From Marinilabiliales bacterium (GTDB lineage: Bacteria > Bacteroidota > Bacteroidia > Bacteroidales > ML635J-15), in NCBI GenBank assembly GCA_002869385.1, contig PKTB01000004.1, positions 373,770 to 437,769 on the forward strand: DNA of 64,000 bases, given 5' to 3'. The translations under genes were made by a program, and so were the position numbers. The notes below the pieces were generated by a model. The model was not told where the DNA came from and did not search any database. It saw nothing but the letters and a program-made list of their open reading frames with translations. Positions 1 to 12,300 of the stretch are shown in pieces; the first letter of the stretch is position 1, and every line of letters starts with the position of its first letter.

Positions 1-2175
1 GCTAATTGTTTTACTTTCTTTATTATCAAATCTGATTATATAATTACCCGAATCTAATCCGGTAATATCTATTGTATTGTTATTATCAATTATTTGTGTC
101 TCTAAAACAATTTGCCCACTGGTATTTAATATTGAAACAATTCCTTCGATATAATTATTTATTGTAATATAATCGCTAGCAGGATTTGGATAAATTGATA
201 TTTCGGTAGTTTTTAATTCTGAAGGTTCTACCGCAATTGTTTTTAATATTTCATTAGTACCATCAAAATCAGTTTGAGAAAGTCGATAATAAACTATGGT
301 GTTTTTATTATCTGTTAATATGCTATAATTATTTTGATAATTGCATGTTCCATTACCATTGATTTCATCAATAATATTCCAGTTTTTTGTATCATAACTC
401 ATTTCAATAGTAAAAAAGTCGTTATTTATTTCTGCAGCAGTTGTCCATTCAAGTTCAGTATAAAGTTCATCAGATTTTGCAGTAAAATCTAATAATTCAA
501 CAGGGAGAGTATTTTCTCTGTTATCGAGATAAACCGCATCACCATAATATTTATTATTAGAATCATCTCTAATATATGCTTGTATTATATATTCACTATT
601 TGAAATTATTTCTGTAATAAGTTTGAATAGGCTATTTAAATCTTCCTTTGACCCAATAGTTAAATATGACCAATATGTTGAATTTAATTTTTTATATCGA
701 TAGTTTCTGTTTGCAATTACAATTGCTCCGGGATTTGCTATATAACAATCAATACTGTGTTTGTTAAAATCCTGCTTAACAGGTGTTTCATTACTAACAC
801 TTATATCTTGCCAGTAAAAATATGGTTTTCCCTGATTATTAGAAACCCACGGTTGAGCATCATTTTCGTTACCATCAATATTCCAGTTTGCGTGAAAATT
901 GAATTTGTTTTTAAACTGTTCTGTTGTAAGCCTGAAAATACTTTGATTGTTTGGATTATTATTATGTAAAATTGCTTCATTTGTAGTTCCAATTAGGGTT
1001 TTCTCCAAATCGAAATAACAATTAATAACTTCTGCATTTATACCATTTGTATAAATAAAACATCTTTCATTTTCAGTACGGCCAAATACAAAACCAGAAG
1101 CATAACAATTTTCAATTGTTGATAAATCATCGTTACCGGCACAAAAAGCTGCTGAAATTTCGCTCTGTACAGATCCTGTGGAGTAGCAATTTAAAATTGT
1201 TGATTCTGTGTTTTTGCCTGCAAAACCACCTGTATATCCAAGTTCACCTTTTACATTTCCTGAACAAAATGAATTTTGAATGTTATTATTTGTCATAGAG
1301 TGTCCAACAAATCCACCAATACGACCGAACCCAAAAACATCACCACTAGCATAGCATTTATTTATTGTTGAGTTAGATAAATCTCCAATCAACCCACCAA
1401 CATCGGTGTGATCATTATCAACTTTACCAGTTGCAAAGCAATTATATATATTGCCGGAATCGACACGTCCAATTAAACCCCCGGATTCGCTATATGAAAA
1501 TACATTTGCTGCCGAATAAGAATTGGTAATATTTGAAGGATATAAACTTTGTCCTATCAGACCACCGGAAACTCTGTAACCATAAACACTTCCTGTAGTA
1601 TAACAGTTGTCAATATCTGATTGGTAATTGTTTCCAACAAGTAAACCTACACCGTATTCTTCACAGATTACTTTGCCATTATTGACAAATAAATTATTTA
1701 AATTTGTATAAACATTGTAACCAATTAAGCCTGCTACCCATTTTTTACCTGAAATTGTACAGTATGAGATATTAATAGCTGTTATTTCTGCATTCATAAC
1801 ATACCCGAATAATCCAACATATTCAGTTGCAGGTCTGTTAATTAGTAGATTTGAGATAGTATGTCCTTTACCATCATAATGACCTGTAAAATTGACATTT
1901 ATATTTCCGATAGGAGTTAAACCCATTGCTTCATCAGGAGTTGCAGGGTAGTTATCGTGATCACCTACATTTAAAAATTTGCTATCAGAAGCATCTATAT
2001 CTGCAGTTTGAACAAAATAATGTTGCCAGTGATATGATGAGTTAGATAACTCAACTAAGTCATCATAAGTTTCAATAATAAAAGGTTTAGTTGGAGTTCC
2101 ATACCCACCAGAATAATTTTGTGCATTAAGTTGTAATGTGCTTATAACTAAAAGTGTGTAAATAATGTGTTTCAT
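1..2175 (-). CDS. Secreted GLUG-repeat protein with type 9 secretion C-terminal sorting domain; partial, runs off left edge
   Basis: Manual minus-strand translation from ATG at 2175 (MKHIIYTLLVISTLQLNAQNYSGGYGTPTKPFIIETYDDL...) stays open for 725 codons to base 1. Repeats such as GGLIGQSLYPSNITNSYSAANVF / GGLIGRVDSGNIYNCFATGKV / GGFVGHSMTNNNIQNSFCSGNV. C-terminal SIYPNPASDYITINNYIEGIVSILNTSGQIV is typical of T9SS type A sorting domains. Not in the supplied ORF track. Confidence 0.85.
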   Translation of the reverse strand, partial: MKHIIYTLLVISTLQLNAQNYSGGYGTPTKPFIIETYDDLVELSNSSYHWQHYFVQTADIDASDSKFLNVGDHDNYPATPDEAMGLTPIGNINVNFTGHYDGKGHTISNLLINRPATEYVGLFGYVMNAEITAINISYCTISGKKWVAGLIGYNVYTNLNNLFVNNGKVICEEYGVGLLVGNNYQSDIDNCYTTGSVYGYRVSGGLIGQSLYPSNITNSYSAANVFSYSESGGLIGRVDSGNIYNCFATGKVDNDHTDVGGLIGDLSNSTINKCYASGDVFGFGRIGGFVGHSMTNNNIQNSFCSGNVKGELGYTGGFAGKNTESTILNCYSTGSVQSEISAAFCAGNDDLSTIENCYASGFVFGRTENERCFIYTNGINAEVINCYFDLEKTLIGTTNEAILHNNNPNNQSIFRLTTEQFKNKFNFHANWNIDGNENDAQPWVSNNQGKPYFYWQDISVSNETPVKQDFNKHSIDCYIANPGAIVIANRNYRYKKLNSTYWSYLTIGSKEDLNSLFKLITEIISNSEYIIQAYIRDDSNNKYYGDAVYLDNRENTLPVELLDFTAKSDELYTELEWTTAAEINNDFFTIEMSYDTKNWNIIDEINGNGTCNYQNNYSILTDNKNTIVYYRLSQTDFDGTNEILKTIAVEPSELKTTEISIYPNPASDYITINNYIEGIVSILNTSGQIVLETQIIDNNNTIDITGLDSGNYIIRFDNKESKTIS

Positions 2176-2298
2176 AATACTTTGTTTTAATGTTAGATAT
2201 GATAATCTGACATCAAAACTATAGCCAAAACACATAAGAAAAGCACTATAACTAGTAAACGGTGGGAATTGATTATTTAACGGCTTAATTTATGATTA

Positions 2299-2997
2299 TC
2301 AGGCATTTGCCAAAACAGCTATACTAAGTTTTAATCCTGGAATATTTAGTAATGTTTCTCCACAAGCTTCCAAGGTTGATCCTGTCGTTACTACATCATC
2401 AACTAAAATAACGTGCTTGTTTTCTATTTTTTTAGGATGTTGTATAAGAAATTTTCCTTAAACATTTTTCCACCTTTCTTCTCTTGTCATTTTTGTTTGT
2501 GTAACAGTTTCAACATTTCTAATTAGTACATCAGTTAACATGGGAATATCAGTAACTTTTGAAATGCCCTCTCCAATCATTTCGCTTTGATTATAACCTC
2601 TTTGTTTTTGTCTTTTAGGGTGTAGGGGAACCGGTATTATATAATCAATATCTTTGAAGTTTTTAGATGAAAGCATTTCTGCTCCTAATTCTTTACCTAG
2701 AGCAATACCTATTTCAGGTTTCTTTTTATACTTTAGGCTATGTAGTAGTTTTCTGAATCGGCTTCCTTTGTGAAAATGAAATAAAGCAGTTGCTTTTTCT
2801 ACTTTTATTCGACCGGTAAACATTAGTAAAATGTCATTAGATAGATCTTTACAATAATCTGTTCTTGGAATTTCATATAAGCATTTAATACAAATTGGGC
2901 CCTCGTTTTTCATAAGAGTTGATCCGCAAGCCTCACAAACATCCGGGAAAAGTAGAAACCAAAGGTCTTCAAGATATGTTTTTAGTATAGCCAACAC
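2299..2997 (-). pseudogene. comF: ComF family phosphoribosyltransferase with an in-frame TAA (2458-2460)
   Basis: ORF 2458..2997 has CxxC...CxxC zinc motifs and DYIIPVPLHPKRQKQRGYNQSE. The same frame continues past TAA as GKFLIQHPKKIENKHVILVDDVVTTGSTLEACGETLLNIPGLKLSIAVLANA*, including the PRPP motif VILVDDVVTTGSTL. Confidence 0.85.
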
Positions 2998-3098
2998 AAA
3001 GTTTTAATGGATACTAAAGATACAATTTTTTTTGATTTTATGGAATTTATAAAAAACCTGTATCCAAGTATCGAAAATTAACTTAAAAACTTAAAATT

Positions 3099-4991
3099 AT
3101 GAACACAAAGATTTTTTTAATAGGACTTTTTTCAGTTTTCTTTGCAGCTTTTGCTTCCGCTGCAACAATAGAAGGTAGTGTTAGTGATAACTCTACTGGA
3201 AGCTCAATTAAAGGCGCAGAAGTAAAACTGTATAAAATGGGAATTATAATCAGAACAGTAGAAACAGATAAGGTAGGCATGTTTAGTTTTGAAAATCTGG
3301 AAGCAGGACCTTATAATGTTAAAGTTAATGCTGCAGGTTATGATGAGTATTATCAGAAAAATATCATTCTGGAAGATGGTGATTTTCATAGAATGACAAT
3401 TTTTATGGACGCTGAACAAATTGCTGTTGTATCAGAAGTTAAACCTTTAGAGTATTTGGAAGTTGAAGAAGAAGCCGATTGTTCATAAATAAGAGATAAC
3501 AGATCTTACAACAAACAATCGGTAGGGGGTGCTTATACGGGATATCCGACAACTACCGCATCATATGATGGCATTGTTGAGCATAATACAGAATCATATG
3601 ATTATATTGAGGAAAACGGCTTTAAAGATGTGGTTAACGATCCATTATCAACTTTTTCAATAGATGTTGACAGAGCTTCTTATGCAAATGTTCGTCGATT
3701 TATCAATAACTCTCAAATGCCTTATGCAGATGCCGTTAGAGTTGAAGAAATGATAAATTATTTTGATTATGATTATGAAAATCCAAGCGGTGAACATCCA
3801 TTTGCAACACATCTTGAAATGGGAGATTGCCCATGGAATGAGAACTCAAAATTGTTAATGATTGGTATTCAGGGTGAAGAAATGGATAGTGAAGAAATAC
3901 CACCTTGTAATTTAGTTTTCTTAATTGATGTTAGTGGTTCAATGAACTCTGAGAATAAACTAGGATTACTTAAGAAATCATTTAGATTATTAGTAGATAA
4001 ATTAAGACCTGAAGACAGAGTATCAATTGTTGTTTATGCAGGTGCTGCAGGATGTGTGCTTCCTTCAACAAGTGGTAAAGATAAAGCTAAAATACTCGCA
4101 TCATTGGATAAACTTACAGCTGGTGGTTCTACAGCTGGTGGCGCTGGAATTAAATTAGCCTACGAAATTGCAGTAGAGAACTTTATCGAAGGTGGAAATA
4201 ACAGAGTTATTCTTGCTACTGATGGCGACTTTAATGTTGGTGCAAGTAGTGATGGTGAAATGGAAAGACTAATTGAAAAGAAAAGAGACCTTGGCGTTTA
4301 CTTAACAGTTCTTGGATTTGGTATGGGTAACTATAAAGATTCAAAAATGGAGAAATTATCAAATAAAGGTAATGGTAATTACGCTTATATTGATAATATT
4401 ATGGAATCAAACAAAATCTTTGGTCAGGAACTTTGGGGAACTCTTTATACTATTGCAAAAGATGTTAAAATTCAGATTGAATTTAATCCTGGTAAAGTTA
4501 AAGAATATCGTCTGATTGGTTATGAAAACAGAATGTTAAATAAAGAAGATTTTAATGACGATAAAAAAGATGCCGGTGAAATCGGAAGTGGTCATACTGT
4601 TACAGCAATATATGAAATTGTTCTAGCTGATGGTGGAGAATCTTCAAATAGTGTAGACCCTTTAAATTATCAGTCAACATCTGTTGTAAAAAGCAATGAT
4701 ATTATGACATTGAAAATCAGATATAAAAAACCGGATCAGGATTTTAGCAGACTGATTACCAGAAAAGTAACTGAAAAAGATTTGGAGAAAAAGTCTAACT
4801 CCAAGAACTTTATGTTAGCAGTTTCTGTTGCAGAATTTGGAATGCTTTTGAGAGATTCAGAATTCAAAGGAAGTGCAAGTTATGACCATGTTTTACTTTG
4901 GGCTAAGAGAGCTAAAGGGGAAGATACTTATTGATATATTGCAGAATTTATAACTCTTGTTGAGAAAGCTAAGCTTTTGGCAGATTTGTAA
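3099..4991 (+). pseudogene. YfbK-like von Willebrand factor type A domain protein with N-terminal carboxypeptidase-regulatory-like domain; two in-frame stops (TAA 3486-3488, TGA 4932-4934)
   Basis: ORFs 3099..3488 and 3630..4934 share a frame and the region between is open. NDPLSTFSIDVDRASYANVRRFI and LVFLIDVSGSMNSENKL are family hallmarks. After the TGA the frame reads YIAEFITLVEKAKLLADL*, matching the expected GY.AEF..LV C-terminus. Confidence 0.85.
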
Positions 4992-5011
4992 AATATATAA
5001 AATAGATAATT

Positions 5012-5043
5012 AAAAAAGGGGCTTTATTTTAAGCCCCTTTTTT
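5012..5043. terminator. Bidirectional hairpin terminator between convergent genes
   Basis: Inverted repeat AAAAAGGGGCTT-TATTTT-AAGCCCCTTTTT with flanking A and T tracts. Confidence 0.85.
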
Positions 5044-5060
5044 AATTAATTTTAATTGTT

Positions 5061-6359
5061 TTATTCAGGTTTAATACCTAATTCTTTTTCATATTCTGCT
5101 AGTTTTTTTTCTAACTCATCTATTCTTTTATTAGATTCTTGTAAGGCAACTGTTAAGAGTGAAATATATTCATAAAGCTTAATCCCGTCGCCGGTTTCAT
5201 CAACAATAATTTCAGGAGAATCTTCAGCAATTAAACCAAAAGTTTGAGGCATAAGCTCATCTCCTGTTTTATTTCCAGCAGTATCGGTGATTTCACGAAC
5301 AGGGTTATAAGTTACAACATCAAGATTTAGGAATTCATTATACAGATTGTTTCTTTCAACAGTTGTTAATGAAGTAATATTTGTTTTCCATTTTTTCGAT
5401 GAGAGAGAAACAAAAGAATTTGCATATCCTCTCCACCATGCTTGTGTTGATGTTCCTAAAAACCCATACAAATGTGTTGACGGGACTATGGTTGGTTCTG
5501 ATGACGTTCCTACACCTAAATCATTAATGATAATGTTTTTATTTGCATCATTATCAGGTTTAAAAGTAATATCTCCATTGGAGTCAATTATCATTCTTTG
5601 TACCATTGTACTACTTGATGGTCTTGTATAGAAAGATAATTTTGAAGCATTATTATTAGAAGTTCCATTCTCTCTTACACCCTCTATCATACAAATATCA
5701 GCAGGGTCTGTTGCATTTTGCATTGCTGCAAAGATTATATTACCACCTTGCCATTCAGCAAGAGAAGTTTCTTGACACCAAAGATATACCCATGGATTAT
5801 CTTTATATAGCGATGTTCCTGATCCGGAATATCCGGCTTCATTTTGAACCACTAATCTCCCATTATTGACAGTCAACTTACCCCAAGCATCACCAGAACC
5901 AATACCGACATTTCCTGATGATTCAATATGCATACGTTCGGTATTATTTGTTTTGAACATCAAATCCTGAGAATCTGTTGTGCCAATAAAATCTGTTGTT
6001 GAGTTTGTTCCTGTATTTCCAGAAAGTAACCAAGCATCTTTATCAGAGCATAATCTTAACCATTTTGAATCTGATGTACTCCAGTAATAATATCCCGGAC
6101 TTACTTCGTTTGGTGAACTACCTGCTGTTGAAGTGTTATAAATTAGTAAAGTGTTCAATGGAGAACTTACAGTTGTATTATCTGTTGCACCTGTAAGTGC
6201 AATTCTTGGTAGTAAAACTCCCTTATCTGAGGATTGAACTTCAAGAATTGAAGAAGCATCAGGTGTAATAGGAGTTTCAGAAATGCAAACATTTTGAGCA
6301 ACTAAAAAGCTGCTGACACATGTAGCCAAAAAGGCTGCTAAAAAGATTTTCTTATTCAT
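5061..6359 (-). CDS. Secreted tail-fiber domain protein with C-terminal S74/endosialidase-chaperone-like domain
   Basis: Signal peptide; PDASSILEVQSSDKGVLLPRI N-terminal motif; C-terminal SSKKWKTNITSL...LMPQTFGLIAEDSPEIIVDE...LTVALQESNKRIDELEKKL. Confidence 0.75.
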   Translation of the reverse strand: MNKKIFLAAFLATCVSSFLVAQNVCISETPITPDASSILEVQSSDKGVLLPRIALTGATDNTTVSSPLNTLLIYNTSTAGSSPNEVSPGYYYWSTSDSKWLRLCSDKDAWLLSGNTGTNSTTDFIGTTDSQDLMFKTNNTERMHIESSGNVGIGSGDAWGKLTVNNGRLVVQNEAGYSGSGTSLYKDNPWVYLWCQETSLAEWQGGNIIFAAMQNATDPADICMIEGVRENGTSNNNASKLSFYTRPSSSTMVQRMIIDSNGDITFKPDNDANKNIIINDLGVGTSSEPTIVPSTHLYGFLGTSTQAWWRGYANSFVSLSSKKWKTNITSLTTVERNNLYNEFLNLDVVTYNPVREITDTAGNKTGDELMPQTFGLIAEDSPEIIVDETGDGIKLYEYISLLTVALQESNKRIDELEKKLAEYEKELGIKPE

Positions 6360-6442
6360 AAAAACATGATTTGATTGCTAGTTACAAAAGTAAGAAAATT
6401 AAGTAAATAAATTCCATAATATTTTTATTGTTGTTAATTTTT

Positions 6443-6450
6443 TAAATTTG
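6443..6450 (+). promoter_or_regulatory. Bacteroidota -7 box (TAAATTTG) upstream of GSCFA gene
   Basis: Exact match to TAnnTTTG about 24 bp before the start codon. Confidence 0.45.
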
Positions 6451-6473
6451 TAAGTATAAAATTCAAAAGAATA

Positions 6474-7448
6474 ATGAAGTTAATTACCAAAATTGAAGTT
6501 ACAAAATTTGATTTTAGTATTTCTCACAATACTTTAATTGGTTTTACAGGATCTTGTTTTGCTGAAAACATTGGCAATAAGCTAGATAATCTAAAATTTA
6601 AAGTGCAGGTTAATCCTCTTGGAATAAACTATAACCCACTCTCCTTAGGCCAATCTATTAAAAGAATCATTAATCAAAATCTTATTACAGAAAACGATTT
6701 GTTTTTAGCAAATGATTTATGGAATAGTTATGATTTTCACTCAAAGTTCTCGTCAAAAAATAAAGATGAGGCAATAGAAAAGATAAACGACGCTGTTTTA
6801 AATTCACATCAATTTCTTAAATCAGCAGATTATTTATTTATAAGTTTTGGCACTTCTTATGTTTATAAATTAAAGTCCGGTAATATTGTTTCAAATTGTA
6901 ATAAACAAGCAGATAATAATTTTGAAAGGATATTGCTTACAACTGAAGAAATCGTTGAATTTTGGTTACAATTATTAAAAGAAATTAAGGAATTTAATCC
7001 AAAATTAAAGCTGGTTTTTACTATTAGTCCGATACGACATAAAAGGGACGGATTTATAGCCAATCAATTAAGCAAGTCGATTCTGTTTGTTGCGGTTAAT
7101 CAACTTAAGTCTAAGTTTGATAATGTTTATTATTTTCCATCTTATGAAATTATGATGGATGAATTAAGGGATTATAGATTTTATAAAGAGGATATGATCC
7201 ACCCTTCAGAATTAGCTGTTGATTACATATTGGAACGTTTTGGAGACACTTTTTTTGGTGATGAAACAAAGGAAATAAATAAGAAAATTAGTAAAATTTT
7301 GGCTGCATTGAACCACAGGCCATTTAATACAGATTTGAGTAATTATAAAGAGCATTTAGAGAATGTTTTGCATGATATAGAAGATTTGGAAAGACAATAT
7401 CCATACCTGAAATTAAATGCTGAGAAAAAGCAAATAGAACCTTCTTAA
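6474..7448 (+). CDS. GSCFA domain-containing protein
   Basis: LIGFTGSCFAENIGNKL near the N-terminus, YLFISFGTSYVY, MIHPSELAVDYI. Confidence 0.85.
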   Translation: MKLITKIEVTKFDFSISHNTLIGFTGSCFAENIGNKLDNLKFKVQVNPLGINYNPLSLGQSIKRIINQNLITENDLFLANDLWNSYDFHSKFSSKNKDEAIEKINDAVLNSHQFLKSADYLFISFGTSYVYKLKSGNIVSNCNKQADNNFERILLTTEEIVEFWLQLLKEIKEFNPKLKLVFTISPIRHKRDGFIANQLSKSILFVAVNQLKSKFDNVYYFPSYEIMMDELRDYRFYKEDMIHPSELAVDYILERFGDTFFGDETKEINKKISKILAALNHRPFNTDLSNYKEHLENVLHDIEDLERQYPYLKLNAEKKQIEPS

Positions 7449-7512
7449 ATCTTTTTTCTATTGAACATTGTAAAGCATAATTCGTTTTACTGTAAATAAA
7501 AATATTTATCTT

Positions 7513-7941
7513 ATGAAACGAATATTCAATATATCATATAACAAGAAACTTGTTGATATTTGGTTGCTTGTATTGAGAGTTTTAGTTGGAGCATTGATGC
7601 TTACTCATGCTTTGCCAAAGTTTAACCTTTTAATTTCTGGCAATGAAATTAATTTCCCGGACCCTATAGGTTTGGGGTCGGGATTATCATTTTTCCTAAT
7701 TGTTTTTGCTGAATTTGTATGTTCAATATTTATTATTGTTGGGTTTGGCACAAGAATCTCAACAATTCCTCTGATAATTGCAATGTTTGTTGCAGCATTT
7801 GTATTTCATGCTAATGATCCTTTTTCTTCAAAAGAAATGGCAATATTGTATTTATTGATATATTTGACATTACTATTTACTGGAAGTGGAAAAATTTCTG
7901 TTGATTATTTAATTCAGAAAATGAACAGAAAAAACAAATAA
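7513..7941 (+). CDS. DoxX family membrane protein
   Basis: WLLVLRVLVGALMLTHALPKF and multiple TM helices. Confidence 0.8.
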   Translation: MKRIFNISYNKKLVDIWLLVLRVLVGALMLTHALPKFNLLISGNEINFPDPIGLGSGLSFFLIVFAEFVCSIFIIVGFGTRISTIPLIIAMFVAAFVFHANDPFSSKEMAILYLLIYLTLLFTGSGKISVDYLIQKMNRKNK

Positions 7942-7949
7942 TATATTAC

Positions 7950-8360
7950 ATGAAATTATTAATGATTTACACAACAAAATTTGCTTATAAACCAACAGTA
8001 AAAACGTTGGAGTCGATGCCTGATTTTAAAGACAAAGTGGAGTTTAAAAATATTCAGACCGCATTTATACAAGTGGAAAAAGAAGATGAGGAAAGAGAGA
8101 CAGAAGTTATTAAAAAACTCTTGAAAAATCTGAAATGGATTGCATGAAAAAACTCTACAAAACACATTATATTACATTCATTTGCACATTTGTCTGAAAG
8201 TAAAGCCGAGCCGGATTTTACTAAATCATTATTTGATAAAGTAGAAGAACGATTGGTAAATACAAATTATACAGTTAATCAAACACCTTTTGGTTATTTT
8301 CTCGATTTAGACATTAATGCACCCGGATTTTCATTAGCTCGAGTTTTTAAATCATTTTAG
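7950..8360 (+). pseudogene. Threonyl-tRNA editing-domain-like protein with in-frame TGA (8145-8147)
   Basis: MKLLMIYTTKFAYKPTVKTLESMPDF...WIA*KNSTKHIILHSFAHLSESKAEPDFTKSLFDKVEERL...QTPFGYFLDLDINAPGFSLARVFKSF*; 137 codons in one frame. Confidence 0.7.
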
Positions 8361-8445
8361 CGTAAGAGTATTATTTCATGTTCACATTGTTGTTTATGTC
8401 ATAAAATTTGTTATTTTTGATAAAACAAAACTGCACCGGTACCTT

Positions 8446-9252
8446 ATGAAAAAGCTCGTTAAATATTTATTAGTATTATTATTTTTCGCATCCTGTACTC
8501 CACAAAAATATTACCAACTGGTAGAAACGGATTCAAATGATCTTGTTAAAACAAGAGATTCACAAACTTTTGAAAATAATGATATAATTGTTTCATATAA
8601 TTTGTGGTCCAATAAAGGAAATTGAACATTTGTTATTACAAATAAGACAGATAAGGATATTTTTTTAGATTTAAAAAGATCACATTTGATTATCAATGAT
8701 TATGCATTAACATATTTTCAAAACAGAGTTTATTCTACACCAAAGGTTTCATTTTTTTCATCTTCAACAGATGAAGAGTTAATGGAACAACGAAAAATAA
8801 GATTTCCTGGTATTACTCCAAAGCGAATAACAGACGAATCAATCGATGTGGTTATTTTTAATGAAGAAAGGATTGTTTGTGTACCACCAAATAGTTCTCA
8901 AATTGTATACGGCTTTAATTTACAGTCAGAAATTTACAGAGATTGTAATCTTCAAAGGTTTCCAAAGCAAAAAGAGATTACCAGTTCTGAGTTTACAAAA
9001 GAAAGTAGCCCTTATATTTTTCGCAATAGGTTAACTTATAGTTTTTCAGAATCAATGGAAGAACTAAAACAAATTGAAAATGAATTTTGGGTTACTAAGT
9101 TTACAAACTTGCCTGAGAATCAATTTGTTAGTTCAGACTACATTAAATTTTGTAATGATAGCTCTTCAAATAAGATGATGACGTACCCATACAGCAATCA
9201 GGCTTCTTATTTTATAGAGTATAGACTTGAGCCCGGACGTATTAACCACTAA
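8446..9252 (+). pseudogene. Hypothetical lipoprotein with in-frame TGA (8623-8625)
   Basis: MKKLVKYLLVLLFFASCTPQKYYQLVETDSNDLVKTRDSQTFENNDIIVSYNLWSNKGN*TFVITNKTDKDIFLDLKRSHLIIN... continues into ORF 8686..9252; lipobox FASC. Confidence 0.7.
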
Positions 9253-9379
9253 ATTTTTAGATTCTCCTAACTTTTCATTTAGTAAGTTGTTTATTCTTAT
9301 GTTTGATAGCATTTAGAATATTATCTGACTGTACTTATCAAGTTTTTTATTAAATTTATTTTTTTCAAAATAATACAAA

Positions 9380-12300
9380 ATGGATCCTAAAAAGACATTA
9401 AAGAAAATACTGGCTGAAAATAAAGAACGCCTTAAAGAATTGATGTGTATAAATAAGACGACAGCAATAATAAAAGAGAATAAATCCATTGAAGAAACAC
9501 TAAAACATATTGCTCTTATATTACCAAACGCTTGGCAATATCCAGAAAATACTTTTGCGAAAATTGAATATAAAGAACAGAAATTTCTATCAACCAATTT
9601 TGTTGAATCAGAATGGGAAATAAGTAAAACCTTTGTTAGTATTGATGGAGAAGAAGGCAAGATATCTGTATATTATAATAAGAAGTTTCCCAAGTCAGAT
9701 GAGGGACCATTTTTGAAAGAGGAGAGAGATCTTATTAATAATTTGTCGAATATTATTTCGGGTTATTTAAATAGTCATATTGCCCAAACCGTATTTAAAG
9801 ATAAAATAAAGAAACCGCAGTCAGATATTAATTTTCTCGAGAATATAAAAGCTGACCATCAGCTAATGGCAAAATTTATTTCTCAACATAATTCAGACAG
9901 GGATATTTATCATGACCTAATGCCTTTTAAAGTAAAGGAAATACTTATTGTTGCAAATTTATATGATGCCTATATTATCGAGAAAGAAGGACGTTTTACA
10001 GAATATATTTTAGGAGAATATCATCACTTAAACCTAACTTCTACACCACGTATTACTGGGGTTTCTAATGACAAGGAAGCAATTGAGCACTTAAAAAATA
10101 AGCATTATGATTTGGTTATATTAATGATGGGTATCGATAAGAAAACACCAATAGAATTAAGTCGTCAAATAAAATCAATGTTTTCGTATATACCTGTTTA
10201 TCTTTTGTTAAATAATAATCAGGATATAGCAAATTTTAAGAGCAATCCGGATCTATTAAGAAATGTTGACAAACAATTTGTTTGGAATGGTGACTCTAAA
10301 GTTTTCTTTACTATGATGAAACATTTGGAAGATCAGGTTAATGCTGAAAATGACACATCAATTGGTATGGTTAGAGTAATTCTATTAGTTGAAGACTCTG
10401 CAAAGTATTATTCCCGTTATCTTCCATTACTATATCAGGTTATTCTTAAACAAACTAAGGATTTAATTGAAGAAACAAATGTTGATGAACTTTATAAAAT
10501 TTTGAAGTTACGTGCTCGTCCAAAAATACTTCTTGCACAAACATTTGAAGAAGCGATAGTTATTTATGAAAAGTTAAAAGATTATCTTCTTTGTGTTATT
10601 TCAGATGTTTCATATCCAAAAGCGGGAAATTGTTGCGATGATGCAGGTCTCGAGCTCATTTCCTATATAAAAAGTGATTACCCGGATTTGCCTGTAGTTT
10701 TACAATCATCAGAAGCTGAAAATGCAAAGAAAGCTTATGCATTAAATGCGAGTTTTATCAATAAAAATTCAGAAACACTTTCACATGATATTAAAAGTTT
10801 TATCAGACATTTTCTTGGTTTTGGAAATTTTGTTTATCGTGATAGAAGCGGACGACAAATCGTAATTGCAAAGTCACTAAAAGAGTTTGAAAAAAACTTA
10901 GAAGTAATTCCGGAAGAGTCATTATTATACCATGGTCAAAGAAATCACTTTTCTTTATGGTTAATGGCTAGAGGTGAAATTCAAATTGCAAAGAATATTT
11001 CATCAGTAAAGACAAGTGATTTTAAAAACGTTGAAGATCTGCGAAAATTTCTTATTCAAACGATAAATAAACATCGAAACGAGCAGAACAAAGGTAAGGT
11101 TGTTCAATTTGAAGAACAAGCAATAAATGATGAAAAGAATATTGTTAGTCTGTCAGCTGGAGCTCTTGGCGGTAAAGGTAGAGGCATTGCTTTTATAAAT
11201 ACTTTGATACACTATTTTGAATTGTCAAAGCAATTTCCTGATATAAATATCACTACTCCAAAAACATCAATTATTGGTAGTGATGAATTTGATTATTTTA
11301 TTGAGCGCAATAAGCTTCAGGATGTTATTTTTGAGGAATCAGATTATGAAGAGTTAAAGAAAATATTTATAAAATCTCAACTTTCAACTGGCTTGAAAAA
11401 GCGTATGAAGGTTCTTTTGAATAATATTACAAAACCTATTGCAATTCGAAGTTCCAGTTTGTTCGAAGATTCTTTAATGCAGCCATTTTCAGGAATTTTT
11501 GCCACATATATTTTACCGAATAATCATCCTGATATAAACGTTAGACTTGAACAAGCTATGACAGCAATAAAGTTAGTTTATGCATCAATATATTCTGATA
11601 GTGCAAGAACTTATTTTGAAGCTGTTAACTATAAGATTGAAGAGGAAAAAATGGCCATCGTAATTCAGGAAGTTGTTGGTAATCAATATGAAAACTCTTT
11701 TTATCCACATATAAGTGGTACAGCACAATCTCACAATTATTACCCTGTTGCACATATGAAACCGGATGAGGGCTTTGCAGTCTTGGCAGTTGGTTTAGGA
11801 ACTTATGTTGTTGAAGGTGAGAAGACTTTTAGATTTTCACCAAAATATCCTCAAATAGAAATAAATTCCCAGAAGGATATTTATAAAACATCACAGGTAG
11901 ATTTTTATGCGGTTAACCTGGAAAACAAAGAGCCGAATTTAATAGAAGGTGAAGATGCTGGATTGGTAAAACTTGAGATTACAGATGCAAAAAATCACGG
12001 AACAATAAAACACTCTGCATCAGTATATGATTTTGATAATGAAAGAATTGTTCCTGGAATAGATACTTATGGCCCTCTTGTAATAAATTTTGCTAATATT
12101 TTAAGGTATGATTATATTCCTCTCTCTGAAACAATCACCCAGTTGTTAGATATTATCAGGGAAGCAATGGGCTCTCCGGTAGAAATTGAATATGCTATTG
12201 ACCTTAATAAAGATAAGGACTCAAGTGCATCGTTTTACTTGCTTCAGATTAAACCATTAGTTGGTAATGATGATGATTTTAATATTGATCTTGACAGTCT

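Noticed and set aside
757-1298. ORFs 757..969 (+), 801..992 (-), 1116..1298 (+)
   Set aside because: Antisense or out of frame within the 725-codon GLUG/T9SS ORF; no recognisable domain.
5061-6359. Prophage remnant
   Set aside because: The tail-fibre-like protein has a signal peptide and is surrounded by ordinary chromosomal genes. No phage capsid, terminase or integrase was seen.
9313-9660. 115-aa minus-strand ORF
   Set aside because: Antisense to the start of the 9380..12820 gene; no independent support.
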